From Perlabentimonas sp964490015 (lineage in GTDB: Bacteria > Bacteroidota > Bacteroidia > Bacteroidales > Tenuifilaceae), in assembly GCA_964490015.1 (NCBI GenBank), contig CAZBBA010000058.1:1-26126 (forward strand): a DNA stretch of 26,126 nucleotides, in the 5' to 3' direction. Shown here in pieces: positions 8,258 through 16,900 of the stretch. Position 1 is the stretch's first letter. Each line of letters begins with the position of its first letter. The notes under the pieces are model-generated. The model was not told the DNA's origin. It ran no database searches and saw only the letters and a list, made by a program, of their open reading frames with translations. Both the position numbers and the translations under genes were made by a program.

Positions 8258-11188
8258 ATGAACAAAACTAAACTCTTAGCAATAAGTCTAGCAATGCTAA
8301 CTATTGCCTGCACAACCATAACCAAGGTTGAAAACCCTGCCGATTTTGTTAATCCCTTTATCGGTACCGATGCCCACGGGCATACCTACCCCGGTGCATC
8401 TATGCCATTTGGAATGGTACAGCTTAGTCCCGATACCCGTCTTGGAGGATGGGATGGCGCATCGGGCTACCACTACTCCGACTCGGTAATATATGGCTTT
8501 ACCCATACCGCCCTCAACGGAACGGGCGTGGGCGATTATGGCGATATCCTGCTAATGCCCGTGGTGGGCGAACCAACCATATTAAATACTGAGTATTTAT
8601 CACCTTTTCAGAAGGAGAATGAAAGCGCCAAAGCAGGCTATTACAGCGTTTTTCTCGATAAACCCAGAGTTTTAGCCGAACTAACCACCACAACACGTGT
8701 GGGTTACCATCGTTACACCTTTCCTGAATCGAAGGAGGCAAATATTATTATCGACCTAGAGCATAGGGATCGTGTAACCGACTCATGGATAGAAATTATT
8801 AGCGATACCGAAATTCGCGGAATGCGACGCTCAACCAACTGGGCCAACGATATGGTTTGGTACTTCCATATGGAGTTCTCCAAGCCATTCGTGCGAAAAG
8901 GCGTAGCAATGGATGATGAATTTATTGATGGCAATAAAGCACAAGGCACAAACATAAAGGCTTTCGTGGGATTTGAAACATCAAAGGATGAAGCCATTGA
9001 GGTAAAGGTTGCCCTGTCTGCCGTGGATGCGAATGGTGCCAAAAAAAATCTAAAAGCAGAATTGCCCGGTTGGGGATTCGATGAGATGAAGCAAAACGCA
9101 TACGATGCTTGGAATAAAGAGCTAAGCAAAATAGTAGTTTCGGGTAGCTCCAACGAGCAGAAAACAGTTTTCTACACTGCGCTTTACCATGCATTTCTAC
9201 AGCCCAACACCTTTATGGATGTGGATAAAAGGTATCGTGGAATGGACAAGCAAATCCACACCGCCGAAGGCTTTACCAACTACACCGTCTTCTCCCTTTG
9301 GGACACCTACCGCACATGGCATCCGCTAATGACCATTATTGAGCAGGAGCGCACAAAAGATTTCATCAATGTTATGCTCGATATGTACCAGAAGGGTGGC
9401 TTGCTTCCCATCTGGGAACTGGCTGCAAATGAAACCTATTGTATGATTGGTAACCACGCCATTTCGGTGATAGCCGATGCCTACACCAAGGGCATCGATG
9501 GGTTTGATGCCGATAAAGCGCTGCAGGCAGTGATTCACAGCGCAACGCGCGATCATTTTGGCTTGGGTGCATACCAAAAGTACGGCCATATCCCCGGCGA
9601 TAAGGAGCACGAGTCCATATCGAAAACCCTAGAGTACGCCTACAACGACTGGTGCATAGCCCTTATGGCAAAACAAATGGGCAAGGATGATATTTACCGC
9701 GAGTATATCCACAGGGCACAGTTCTACAAAAATATCTTCGACCCCACAACAGGATATATGCGCCCACGCCTTAACGGTGGTTGGCTCACGCCATTCGACC
9801 CTACCATGGTGGATTGGCACTTTACCGAGGCCAACTCATGGCAGTATAGCTTTTACGTTCCGCAGGATATTGCTGGATTGTACAAACTACACGGTGGTAA
9901 AGAGAACCTTGCCGCTAAGCTCGACGAGATGTTCGAAACCGACAGCAAAATCACCGGAAAAGATCAAAAGGATATTTCTGGGTTAATTGGACAATATGCC
10001 CATGGCAACGAGCCCAGTCACCATATGGCTTACCTGTACAACTACCTTAATCAACCAAGGAAAACGCAGCAGCGTGTTCGTCAGATTATGGACGAGCTGT
10101 ACACCCATAAGCCCGACGGGCTTAGCGGCAACGAGGACTGCGGACAGATGTCGGCATGGCTAATCATGAGCGCAATGGGCTTTTATCCTGTAAGTCCTGG
10201 GCAACCCGACTATGCAATAGGCACACCCTGGTTCCCTGAGATGGAGATTAATCTTGAAAATGGCAACACATTTAAAATTTCGGCCAGCAATGTTTCCAAA
10301 AAGAATTTCTATATCCAATCGGCAATGCTAAATGGCAAGGAGTACACCAAATCGTATATTTCGCACAGCGATATTATGAAAGGTGGACATCTGCACTTTG
10401 AGATGGGCAGCAAGCCCAACAAGAGTTGGGGTAGCAATGATGCAGATGTTCCGGTTACCCATATCACCGACAAGCCTCTACTGCCAATCCCATTCATTAA
10501 TGCCAACGAGCACCGCATTCGCGATACCATGCAGGTTACCATCGGCACCATTGTTCCCGATTGTGAGATTTACTACACCCTCGATGGTACAACGCCCACC
10601 AAAGAATCGAATAAATTCAAAGAGCCGCTAATGCTAACAGGAACAACAACCCTAAAAGCCATAACCTATAAAGAAGATGTTGGTTACAGTTTCCCAGTTC
10701 AAGCCGAGTTTGTGAAAATTGATATTAATCGTAGCATCGATATAAAATCGAAGTGGAGTCCCAGCTACCACGCCGGAGGCCCCGAAGCCCTAATTGATGG
10801 AGTAAGAGGCGCATCGAACTGGCGCTTGGGCGGCTGGATGGGATACCAAGCAACCGATTTTGAGGCCGTGGTAGATTTGGGGAAAATGCAGCCAATTAAA
10901 TACATTGCGGCAGGATTTGTCCAAGATATCCGCTCATGGATATGGATGCCCAAGGATGTAACATTCTATATATCCAACGATGGGGAGAACTTTACTCAGG
11001 TTGCAAACATCAAAAATAAAATTCCATTTGACGATTACGAGATACAGCAACAGGATTTAGGTAATAAGGTAAACACCAAGGGTCGATACGTAAAGGTTAA
11101 AGCCACAAATTTTGGCAAAATACCCAAATGGCACTTAGGAGCCGGTGGCGATGCCTACATCTTTATTGATGAGATAATTGTCAACTAG
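8258..11188 (+). CDS. GH92 exo-alpha-mannosidase, lipoprotein with C-terminal beta-sandwich domains
   Basis: Second family-92 alpha-mannosidase of the operon, 976 residues from the ATG at 8258; the longer frame starts at a TTG. The leader ends in a lipobox (LTIAC), so it is lipid-anchored, unlike the first GH92. The family signature is FVNPFIGT, GHTYPGA and PFGMVQLSPDT near residues 28-58. By eye, the catalytic acid is Glu524 in TEANSWQYSFYVPQD and the base Asp627 in GNEDCGQMSAW. After the catalytic part come a chitobiase/hexosaminidase C-terminal-type Ig domain (about 735-825, motif YYTLDGTTPT) and an F5/8-type (discoidin, CBM32-like) domain (about 826-976, with WRLGGWMGYQ and YVKVKATNFG), which would bind glycan. 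The two GH92 proteins are diverged paralogues that may split linkage or location. It is the last gene of the operon. Confidence 0.95.
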   Translation: MNKTKLLAISLAMLTIACTTITKVENPADFVNPFIGTDAHGHTYPGASMPFGMVQLSPDTRLGGWDGASGYHYSDSVIYGFTHTALNGTGVGDYGDILLMPVVGEPTILNTEYLSPFQKENESAKAGYYSVFLDKPRVLAELTTTTRVGYHRYTFPESKEANIIIDLEHRDRVTDSWIEIISDTEIRGMRRSTNWANDMVWYFHMEFSKPFVRKGVAMDDEFIDGNKAQGTNIKAFVGFETSKDEAIEVKVALSAVDANGAKKNLKAELPGWGFDEMKQNAYDAWNKELSKIVVSGSSNEQKTVFYTALYHAFLQPNTFMDVDKRYRGMDKQIHTAEGFTNYTVFSLWDTYRTWHPLMTIIEQERTKDFINVMLDMYQKGGLLPIWELAANETYCMIGNHAISVIADAYTKGIDGFDADKALQAVIHSATRDHFGLGAYQKYGHIPGDKEHESISKTLEYAYNDWCIALMAKQMGKDDIYREYIHRAQFYKNIFDPTTGYMRPRLNGGWLTPFDPTMVDWHFTEANSWQYSFYVPQDIAGLYKLHGGKENLAAKLDEMFETDSKITGKDQKDISGLIGQYAHGNEPSHHMAYLYNYLNQPRKTQQRVRQIMDELYTHKPDGLSGNEDCGQMSAWLIMSAMGFYPVSPGQPDYAIGTPWFPEMEINLENGNTFKISASNVSKKNFYIQSAMLNGKEYTKSYISHSDIMKGGHLHFEMGSKPNKSWGSNDADVPVTHITDKPLLPIPFINANEHRIRDTMQVTIGTIVPDCEIYYTLDGTTPTKESNKFKEPLMLTGTTTLKAITYKEDVGYSFPVQAEFVKIDINRSIDIKSKWSPSYHAGGPEALIDGVRGASNWRLGGWMGYQATDFEAVVDLGKMQPIKYIAAGFVQDIRSWIWMPKDVTFYISNDGENFTQVANIKNKIPFDDYEIQQQDLGNKVNTKGRYVKVKATNFGKIPKWHLGAGGDAYIFIDEIIVN

Positions 11189-11205
11189 AGGGTTGAACGC
11201 GAATG

Positions 11206-11246
11206 CGCTAAGTCGCGAAAACTTTTAGCGTCTTTGCGCCTTAGCG
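11206..11246. repeat. Inverted repeat between convergent genes
   Basis: CGCTAAG (11206-11212) pairs with CTTAGCG (11240-11246), and the stem continues, after one mismatch, with CGCGAA against TTTGCG. A further TTAGCG (11225-11230) lies in the loop. It sits 18 bases after the stop of the second GH92 gene and covers the stop codon of the convergent minus-strand lipoprotein gene. The text resembles GCG/TTAGCG-rich intergenic repeats I associate with Bacteroidota (recollection). Its position suits a shared transcription end point, but the flanking U-tract is weak. Confidence 0.65.
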
Positions 11247-12353
11247 TTTATACCACTCTCCCACCACCTGCCAAAAGGCCCGGTGAAAATCTTCACCTTT
11301 ACCCGTTGGGAATAAATCGTTATAAGATTGTTGGTTCTGCTCAAGCGGGACTCTTTTAAGTTTGCTATTGGCATCGAAAATTGCTGGAACCTCGGGATGA
11401 AACTGCACACCCAAAACATTGGGGTACTTATCGTGCTTAATAGCCTCAATTATTCTCCCATCCATACTCCAGGCAATGGGCACAATCCCTTTTCCTAACC
11501 TGCCAAGCGCCTGATGGTGGCTGCTCCAGATATAAGGTAATCCCTCTGAATTCCCGTTTAAAGAGTCGAGTAGACTACCCTTCTCAAACTTTATTTGGTG
11601 AAAATGCCCCCAAATTAAGTCCTTATCAACACCAAGGTTGGTATAATAGTTACGATGCTGCATGTTTTCATCTAATGCCAACACCTCCTCCACGGTTGTT
11701 AAACCATATATCTCGGTGGGAATATCCTGAACCATAGTACCGCCTGTAGCCACATTCATGCTCTGCATTCCAAGGCAAATGCCTAAAACAGCGTACTCGC
11801 TATTATTCTCAAGAAGCGGGATATAATCGCTATTCTGACTCCCCCCCAGCAGATGAAAGAGAAACGATAGCTCCACGTAGTGCCTGTGGGCATCGGTGAT
11901 TGAGGTTAGTAAATTCGTTTGGTTCTCATATGTGGCTGGAGGCATATCGGGTCCGCCGAAGAAAATTATACCGTGCGAATTCTCAAAAATACTTCTGAAT
12001 ACATCACTGCAGTCATTTAGTTTGAATAGATTATCAGGCTTTAAATCTCCAGTAATCTCAAGCAGAGCAAAACGAGGATTGTATAAATCTTGTAAAAACG
12101 TAACCGATTGGTTATAGTCGTATGACCCACTGGTGTGATAAACACCCAGTACCTTAGCATCTTTTGGAAAGGTAAAAACATCCTGCTCGGTAAGCGATAT
12201 AAAGGTTTTTAGGTTGCTAACCGTAGGATGCATTAGCACAATAGCAGGTTGAAAGGTCGGCAAATCCTCATTGCCAATAATCACATTTCTTTTATTGTTC
12301 CCGCAACCAGCCAGTAGTGTTACCAGCAGGAGGATCACCAAAAATCTTCTCAT
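11241..12353 (-). CDS. Exported class I glutamine-amidotransferase-like lipoprotein (C26 gamma-glutamyl hydrolase-like)
   Basis: A lipoprotein of 370 residues with a class I glutamine amidotransferase fold of the C26 (gamma-glutamyl hydrolase / PuuD-like) group. The leader ends LLAGC (Cys17). The oxyanion segment FFGGPDMPP is at 131-139, the nucleophile elbow GICLGMQS puts Cys193 at the active site, and QFHPEV supplies His319 and Glu321, so the full triad is present. Characterised relatives cleave gamma-glutamyl bonds in the cytosol; this one is exported and membrane-anchored, so its substrate is probably periplasmic or extracellular. Its end overlaps an inverted repeat: the stop TAA and last codons are made by the repeat arm. 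It lies 201 bases downstream of dapF on the same strand, so they may share a message. A peptidoglycan-peptide substrate is possible but unsupported. Confidence 0.85.
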   Translation of the reverse strand: MRRFLVILLLVTLLAGCGNNKRNVIIGNEDLPTFQPAIVLMHPTVSNLKTFISLTEQDVFTFPKDAKVLGVYHTSGSYDYNQSVTFLQDLYNPRFALLEITGDLKPDNLFKLNDCSDVFRSIFENSHGIIFFGGPDMPPATYENQTNLLTSITDAHRHYVELSFLFHLLGGSQNSDYIPLLENNSEYAVLGICLGMQSMNVATGGTMVQDIPTEIYGLTTVEEVLALDENMQHRNYYTNLGVDKDLIWGHFHQIKFEKGSLLDSLNGNSEGLPYIWSSHHQALGRLGKGIVPIAWSMDGRIIEAIKHDKYPNVLGVQFHPEVPAIFDANSKLKRVPLEQNQQSYNDLFPTGKGEDFHRAFWQVVGEWYKR

Positions 12354-12488
12354 GGCAAAATGTATTTGGTAAGGATATTCAATTTGCTAACTATCTTAAG
12401 TTTGATGCAATACGGTTTGTTTTACTTTTTGCTATCAATAACCTTTCTGCAGTTTTACCGACGATATAAATCATTATTTCTGAGTCTC

Positions 12489-12505
12489 CCCCGCCTCCGA
12501 CGGGG
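12489..12505. repeat. Small GC-rich hairpin in the dapF/C26 spacer
   Basis: CCCCG (12489-12493) and CGGGG (12501-12505) pair around a 7-base loop, inside a 201-base spacer between two minus-strand genes. Nearby are a GTGTCTCTGTGTTTCCGT word and the palindrome CCGGCCGG (12532-12539). The block is conspicuously richer in G+C than the AT-rich sequence left of it and looks like a degenerate intergenic repeat. The rest of the spacer shows no gene. Confidence 0.4.
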
Positions 12506-12554
12506 CAAGTCGTGTCTCTGTGTTTCCGTAGCCGGCCGGTCTGTATTAAATCTC

Positions 12555-13343
12555 TTAAATCGAGTTCACATTAATTACACCATCAAACACATTAACGGCT
12601 GGGCCTTGCAGCCAAACATTGTTGTAGCCATTCTCCCCTCGCTTTTCAAATGAAATGGTTAGTGTTCCCCCTCGTGCATAAACGGTATAGCAAGTCTTTT
12701 CCTCGTTGTACCAATGGTTAGCGGCAATGGCAGTAGCAACTGCACCAGTTCCGCAGGCAAGTGTTTCGCCCTCAACGCCTCGTTCGTATGTTCTTATTTT
12801 AATCCCATCGGCAATGAAATGGGCAAAGTTTACATTAACCCCGCCTGGCTGTTGCCCAAACGTATTCCGCATCAGTTTGCCCTGATAGGCAACATCAATA
12901 TGATCGACATCGGCAACGAACTGCACCAAATGGGGCGAGCCAGTATTAATTAAGTAGTTATCGTCTTCTACCGAAACGCTATCCACATCAATCATCTGCA
13001 GCTTAACGGTTTGCTTATCGATAAGAATAGCCTGATGCTCGCCATCAATTCCCACAAATCGGGTTTGCTGTTCAAAAAGCCCAAGTCGATGGGCAAACAT
13101 CACCAGGCATCGCCCTCCGTTACCGCACATGCTGGCCTCAGGTCCATCGGAGTTGAAGTAGCGCATGCGAAAATCGAATTCTTTATCGACCTCAAGTAGC
13201 ATAAGGCCATCGGCACCAATGCCAAATTGCCTGTGGCAAAGGGCTGCAACCTGCTGTGGCGTGGGGTTATATGCCAGTTCACGGTTATCGATTATCACAA
13301 AATCGTTTCCCGCACCGTGGTATTTTGAGAAGTGAATTGTCAT
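12555..13343 (-). CDS. dapF: Diaminopimelate epimerase
   Basis: Converts LL-diaminopimelate to meso-diaminopimelate in the cytoplasm, the next-to-last step of lysine synthesis and the source of the meso-DAP cross-link residue of peptidoglycan. At 262 residues it is close to the family norm. The N-terminus MTIHFSKYHGAGNDFVIID is typical, which fixes the ATG at 13343. Both catalytic cysteines are present: Cys73 in MCGNGGRC and Cys197 in LACGTGA. The conserved NTGSPH (about 133-138) and RTYERGVEGE (about 184-193) segments are also in place. Other enzymes of the pathway are not in the window. The region just upstream of its start carries the repeat cluster of the neighbouring four-helix-bundle gene, so promoter and repeat may be interleaved. 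Confidence 0.97.
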   Translation of the reverse strand: MTIHFSKYHGAGNDFVIIDNRELAYNPTPQQVAALCHRQFGIGADGLMLLEVDKEFDFRMRYFNSDGPEASMCGNGGRCLVMFAHRLGLFEQQTRFVGIDGEHQAILIDKQTVKLQMIDVDSVSVEDDNYLINTGSPHLVQFVADVDHIDVAYQGKLMRNTFGQQPGGVNVNFAHFIADGIKIRTYERGVEGETLACGTGAVATAIAANHWYNEEKTCYTVYARGGTLTISFEKRGENGYNNVWLQGPAVNVFDGVINVNSI

Positions 13344-13363
13344 TTGCTGGAATGGTTATGGGT

Positions 13364-13444
13364 TGTTATCGGTGAACAGTTATCGGTGAAAACAGTAATC
13401 AGTGAAAACAGTGATCGGTAATAAGTAATCGGTAATGGGTGAAA
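13364..13444. repeat. Tandem degenerate repeat cluster, dapF side of the four-helix-bundle gene
   Basis: About five imperfect copies of a 13-16 base unit of the form AGTWATCGGTGAAAAC follow one another (GTTATCGGTGAAC, AGTTATCGGTGAAAAC, AGTAATCAGTGAAAAC, AGTGATCGGTAATA, AGTAATCGGTAATGGGTGAA). The cluster fills most of the 107-base gap between the dapF start and the end of the small gene at 13451-13834. The word GTGATCGGTAAT (13411-13422) recurs inverted at 13931-13942 on the other side of that gene. Confidence 0.7.
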
Positions 13445-13450
13445 TGTTGA

Positions 13451-13834
13451 TTAGTGAATATTTTGACAGAACTGGTTTGACTTTGACAACTTTGCACTTA
13501 CCATTTTACCTATACTAGAACATTTGTCTAAAACATATATCATTCTTTCGTTTGTGATATACTCGCAATCACACGAAATCTCAACCCAGTGTTGGGTTTC
13601 CTGTAGTTCTCCGTCAGCTTCAGCTAGCTTGCTAATAAAATGCTTTTCGTATCTTCTCTTAGCCCAAGCTTCAGCTACTTGAGCTCCAACTGAACGAGAC
13701 GATCGCCGAAACTGGTCTGTTAAAGAATATTTTTCCTCGGCTGGGAATTTTCTGGTCATCTCGAATATCTCCTTCGTGAGTTTGCGGGATAGCTTGTAAA
13801 CCTCAAGGTCTCGAAAACTATTTGCATAACTCAT
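13451..13834 (-). CDS. Four-helix-bundle protein of the 23S rRNA intervening-sequence (S23) / Avd-like family
   Basis: A 127-residue protein of the all-helical family first seen in 23S rRNA intervening sequences, which shares its fold with the Avd accessory protein of diversity-generating retroelements. Family marks are the start NSFRDLEVYKLSRKLTKEIF, then FPAEEKYSLTDQFRRSSRSV, a VAEAWAKRRYEKHF segment and an ELQETQHWVEIS helix. The basic face (QFRRSSRSVG) is the part proposed to touch nucleic acid in relatives. Here it stands alone, outside any rRNA gene and with no reverse transcriptase or template repeat in view. Both flanks carry inverted clusters of a short repeat, so it looks like a cassette placed between the OmpA-type gene and dapF. 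Function in this setting is unknown. Confidence 0.9.
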   Translation of the reverse strand: MSYANSFRDLEVYKLSRKLTKEIFEMTRKFPAEEKYSLTDQFRRSSRSVGAQVAEAWAKRRYEKHFISKLAEADGELQETQHWVEISCDCEYITNERMIYVLDKCSSIGKMVSAKLSKSNQFCQNIH

Positions 13835-13929
13835 AGTGAAGACTATTGGCTAGTAAATCAAATGCTAATGCACAGAAATAGCAGAAAACTATAAAACACC
13901 CCCTCACCACCCACAAACTACTACCTTTC

Positions 13930-13981
13930 AATTACCGATCACCGATTACCAATCATCCAATCATCCAATTACCGAATCACC
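13930..13981. repeat. Degenerate repeat cluster, far side of the four-helix-bundle gene
   Basis: Consists of short words ATTACCGATCACC, GATTACC, two copies of AATCATCC, then AATTACCGAATCACC. Read on the minus strand it is a run of GTAATCGGT/GATTGG words, the same vocabulary as the cluster at 13364-13444 but in the opposite orientation; ATTACCGATCAC (13931-13942) is an exact inverted copy of 13411-13422. Its right end includes the TGA stop (13977-13979) of the large OmpA-type gene. Confidence 0.7.
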
Positions 13982-16900
13982 TTCTCAAAACCACCACCTC
14001 AATTCTGCGGTTACGCATGCGCCCCTCTTCCGTATCGTTGCTAGTAGTAGGTACAGAGTTTTTCATATCCTTAACCTCAACATTGCTAAATCCGTTCTCT
14101 ATCAGGTATCGCGCCACGGCCCCAGCACGCTCCTGTCCAACGCCTGGTTTCTGAATGGCTTCCAGATCATCGCAGTGTCCTTGAATCTCGAGGCGAACCG
14201 TGGGGTTATTCTTCATCTGGCGCAACAGCCTGTTAAGCTCAGCAACAGCTTCGGGGTTTAGGAATGCACTATTCACATCAAAACGGATATTCAGTTCAAC
14301 CTTCGAGCCAACTGATATTGGGCGCAGAAGTATATCGCGGTTTAAGTTCATAAAAGTGGTAACCTGTTGCAGCACCAGGTTCTCCGACATATACCAGTAG
14401 TCATCGGCAAGTACCTCAAGTAAGTAGTTATCGGCAGCCATAAAGTTTAGGGTGTAATCACCGCTAGTTGCACTGGAATTAACCGATGTAATAATTGAAT
14501 TTGTTCGGGTATTAATTAAATTAATTTTTGCTCTAATCGGTTGCTGCGTGTTAACATCCTTAACGCTACCTGAAACAGTAGTGCGGCGAACCTGCTGAAC
14601 CCCTTGACGTACCTCCTGATCGGTTGCCGCAAAGTTAATACGGCGCACCTTCTCATCGAAAACAAAATTCACCTCAAACTGCTTATAGCCATTAAACTGC
14701 ACCAAAAAGTTATTCTGCCTTAGATCAAAATTTTCGTAAAAGATATTATTAATATTAAGAATATACTCATCAGTGATTGGAGCAAAAAGTACAAACTGAC
14801 CATTTTTATCTGTTAAAGTCGAATAAGACCGTCCATGACTGTCTGTTGCTGTAACTTTTACGTTTGATAAATCAATCCTACCCAAACCAGACAACCTACT
14901 CCTATTAAGAATTATTTTACCAAATACTTTATTCTTCTCAACAAAAGGAATATTCAATGTTGTATTTTTATCAAGATTAATAACAACATCCTCAGTTGAT
15001 TTTGAGAAAGTCCCTGCATCTGACCCAATAGGATAATAACTTGTTTCATAAACACCTGATGGTATACGTTTTAAAGAAACACTTCCATTTTGATCTGACA
15101 ATAATTCAGTTGAAGAAAAACCTTGATATTGCATCATTCCATCATCAATTCTCTCAATTTCAAAAAGTATATTTTTAATACCAGGTTCGTTGTCATCCCT
15201 TTTACCATTACCATTAAAATCTTTGAAAAAAACAATATTTAAATCATAAAATTTTTGCCTTGGTTGTTGAAGACCAAATTCCTTTTTAAAGCCTAACTCA
15301 AAATAAATATTTTGAAATCTATCAACATCACCTCCTGACGTAACTCTTGACTGAACAGAGTAAACATTCAATGCTCTTATTTTCATATCATTAGATAAAA
15401 TCCATTCTAATTGAGTATTAATGTTAGTATATGTGCTTAGGGCTACTAAATCATTACTATAACTTGCACTAAGATCTAAATACAATGATTCCTTAAAGAC
15501 AAAAGATCTATAATAGGGCATAATTTTTAAATACCTACTATCAGAATTGATATAGTGCCAACTAAAATGATCTTGGACAGATCGAGGTCCATCAGAATAC
15601 ATTGCTTGAACGCCCCAATTAGCTCTTCTTATATTTAATGAGAAATTATTATAAATGCCTAACTCTCCTTGATTACTTGGCTTGGGTATATTCCAGATAC
15701 TCTGTGGTGCCTTAATAACATCAAGTGCTCCAACAGAATATTGAAAGTTAATTGCATCACTTGGTTTCTCACCTCGGAATCTAAGACCAAGTGTCAAAAA
15801 GCCAATCTGGTTAGAAAAAAACTCTTGTCCTGTTTGTAATGCAGAAAATGCATCGGTTGAGGATATTTCATAACCTGGTCCACCGAAAATATAAAACTTT
15901 GGTGAGATATTATAACCAAAATAAGGTTGAATTTTTACAAATGCTCTTGAAGGGACAGGTGTTCCCGGAATACTAAAGTAATTTTCTGGGTTATTCTTAT
16001 TCCCAGTAATATTAACAACAATACTAGACTTTGGATCAATTCGATACTGGGTGTTGAATAACAACGAGGCTCTACCATTGTAACTGCTATTCAAGTAGGG
16101 TGTACCAAACTTACTCTTTAGGGTTGTTCTTAATTTTCGGGAATTAAAACTGTAGCGCAACTCTCCTCCGTAAGCAGTTTTAGAATATGTATTATCGTCT
16201 GATGGGACAAACGATAACTCATTGTATACACCAATTAAAGATATTCTATGCTTCTTAAAAAGAACTGCCGAACCTCCTAGAGCGGCTAGATGAGAAGAAT
16301 TTACCCCTCTACTATTATTAATTGAGGCATAACTTGAAAATAATGTAAAATTATTATTGAACTTATAATTAACTCTCCCCCCATAGGAAAGCCCACCCTC
16401 CCTTAAGTGTGTAGCAGTAACACCCATTACAGAAAAATTTCCTTTTGAAAAATCAATTTGAGCTCCAGTTCTTTGAAATCGTCCCTCAATACTTGGATAG
16501 ATTTGACCTAACCGAATCGAAAAATCTTTCTGCCTATAACCAACCCACATGCGATTGTCAAGGTATAACTTATCAGGGCTTTCAATATCATTGGAATTAT
16601 AATAATAAAAAAAGTCTTTATTATTCTTTAGTAAAACATTTCCACTTAAAGTTAAACCATGTTTTGTGTTCGTAAAATTACTGAACAAACCCCTAGCATT
16701 ATACTCTGCAATAAATGCTTTTTGATTGCTAGGTATTATGTTATTGTAGGTATCTGAAATGCTATAATATATTGTTTTGTAACTATGAGTAGTATCAATT
16801 GTGCTGCAGATAACATCAACAAAATGAATAGTACTAAAGGAATAACGTTCATCTTTAAAATAAAGTGCAATATTAACTATTGTATCTGAGTAGGGTTGAA

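Noticed and set aside
8713..9153. 146-codon frame antisense to the second GH92 gene
   Set aside because: The sense strand codes for a well-conserved GH92 catalytic region, so this frame is a by-product of codon usage.
12360..12653. 97-codon + strand frame running from the C26/dapF spacer into dapF
   Set aside because: Its second part is antisense to dapF and its first part crosses the repeat-like block. The composition does not look like a protein gene.
13364..13444. Possible CRISPR array
   Set aside because: The units are 13-16 bases, degenerate and contiguous, without unique spacers, and no cas genes are present.
13364..13981. Possible diversity-generating retroelement around the Avd-like protein
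   Set aside because: No reverse transcriptase and no template/variable repeat pair with adenine-specific differences are visible. The flanking repeats are short, degenerate and inverted.
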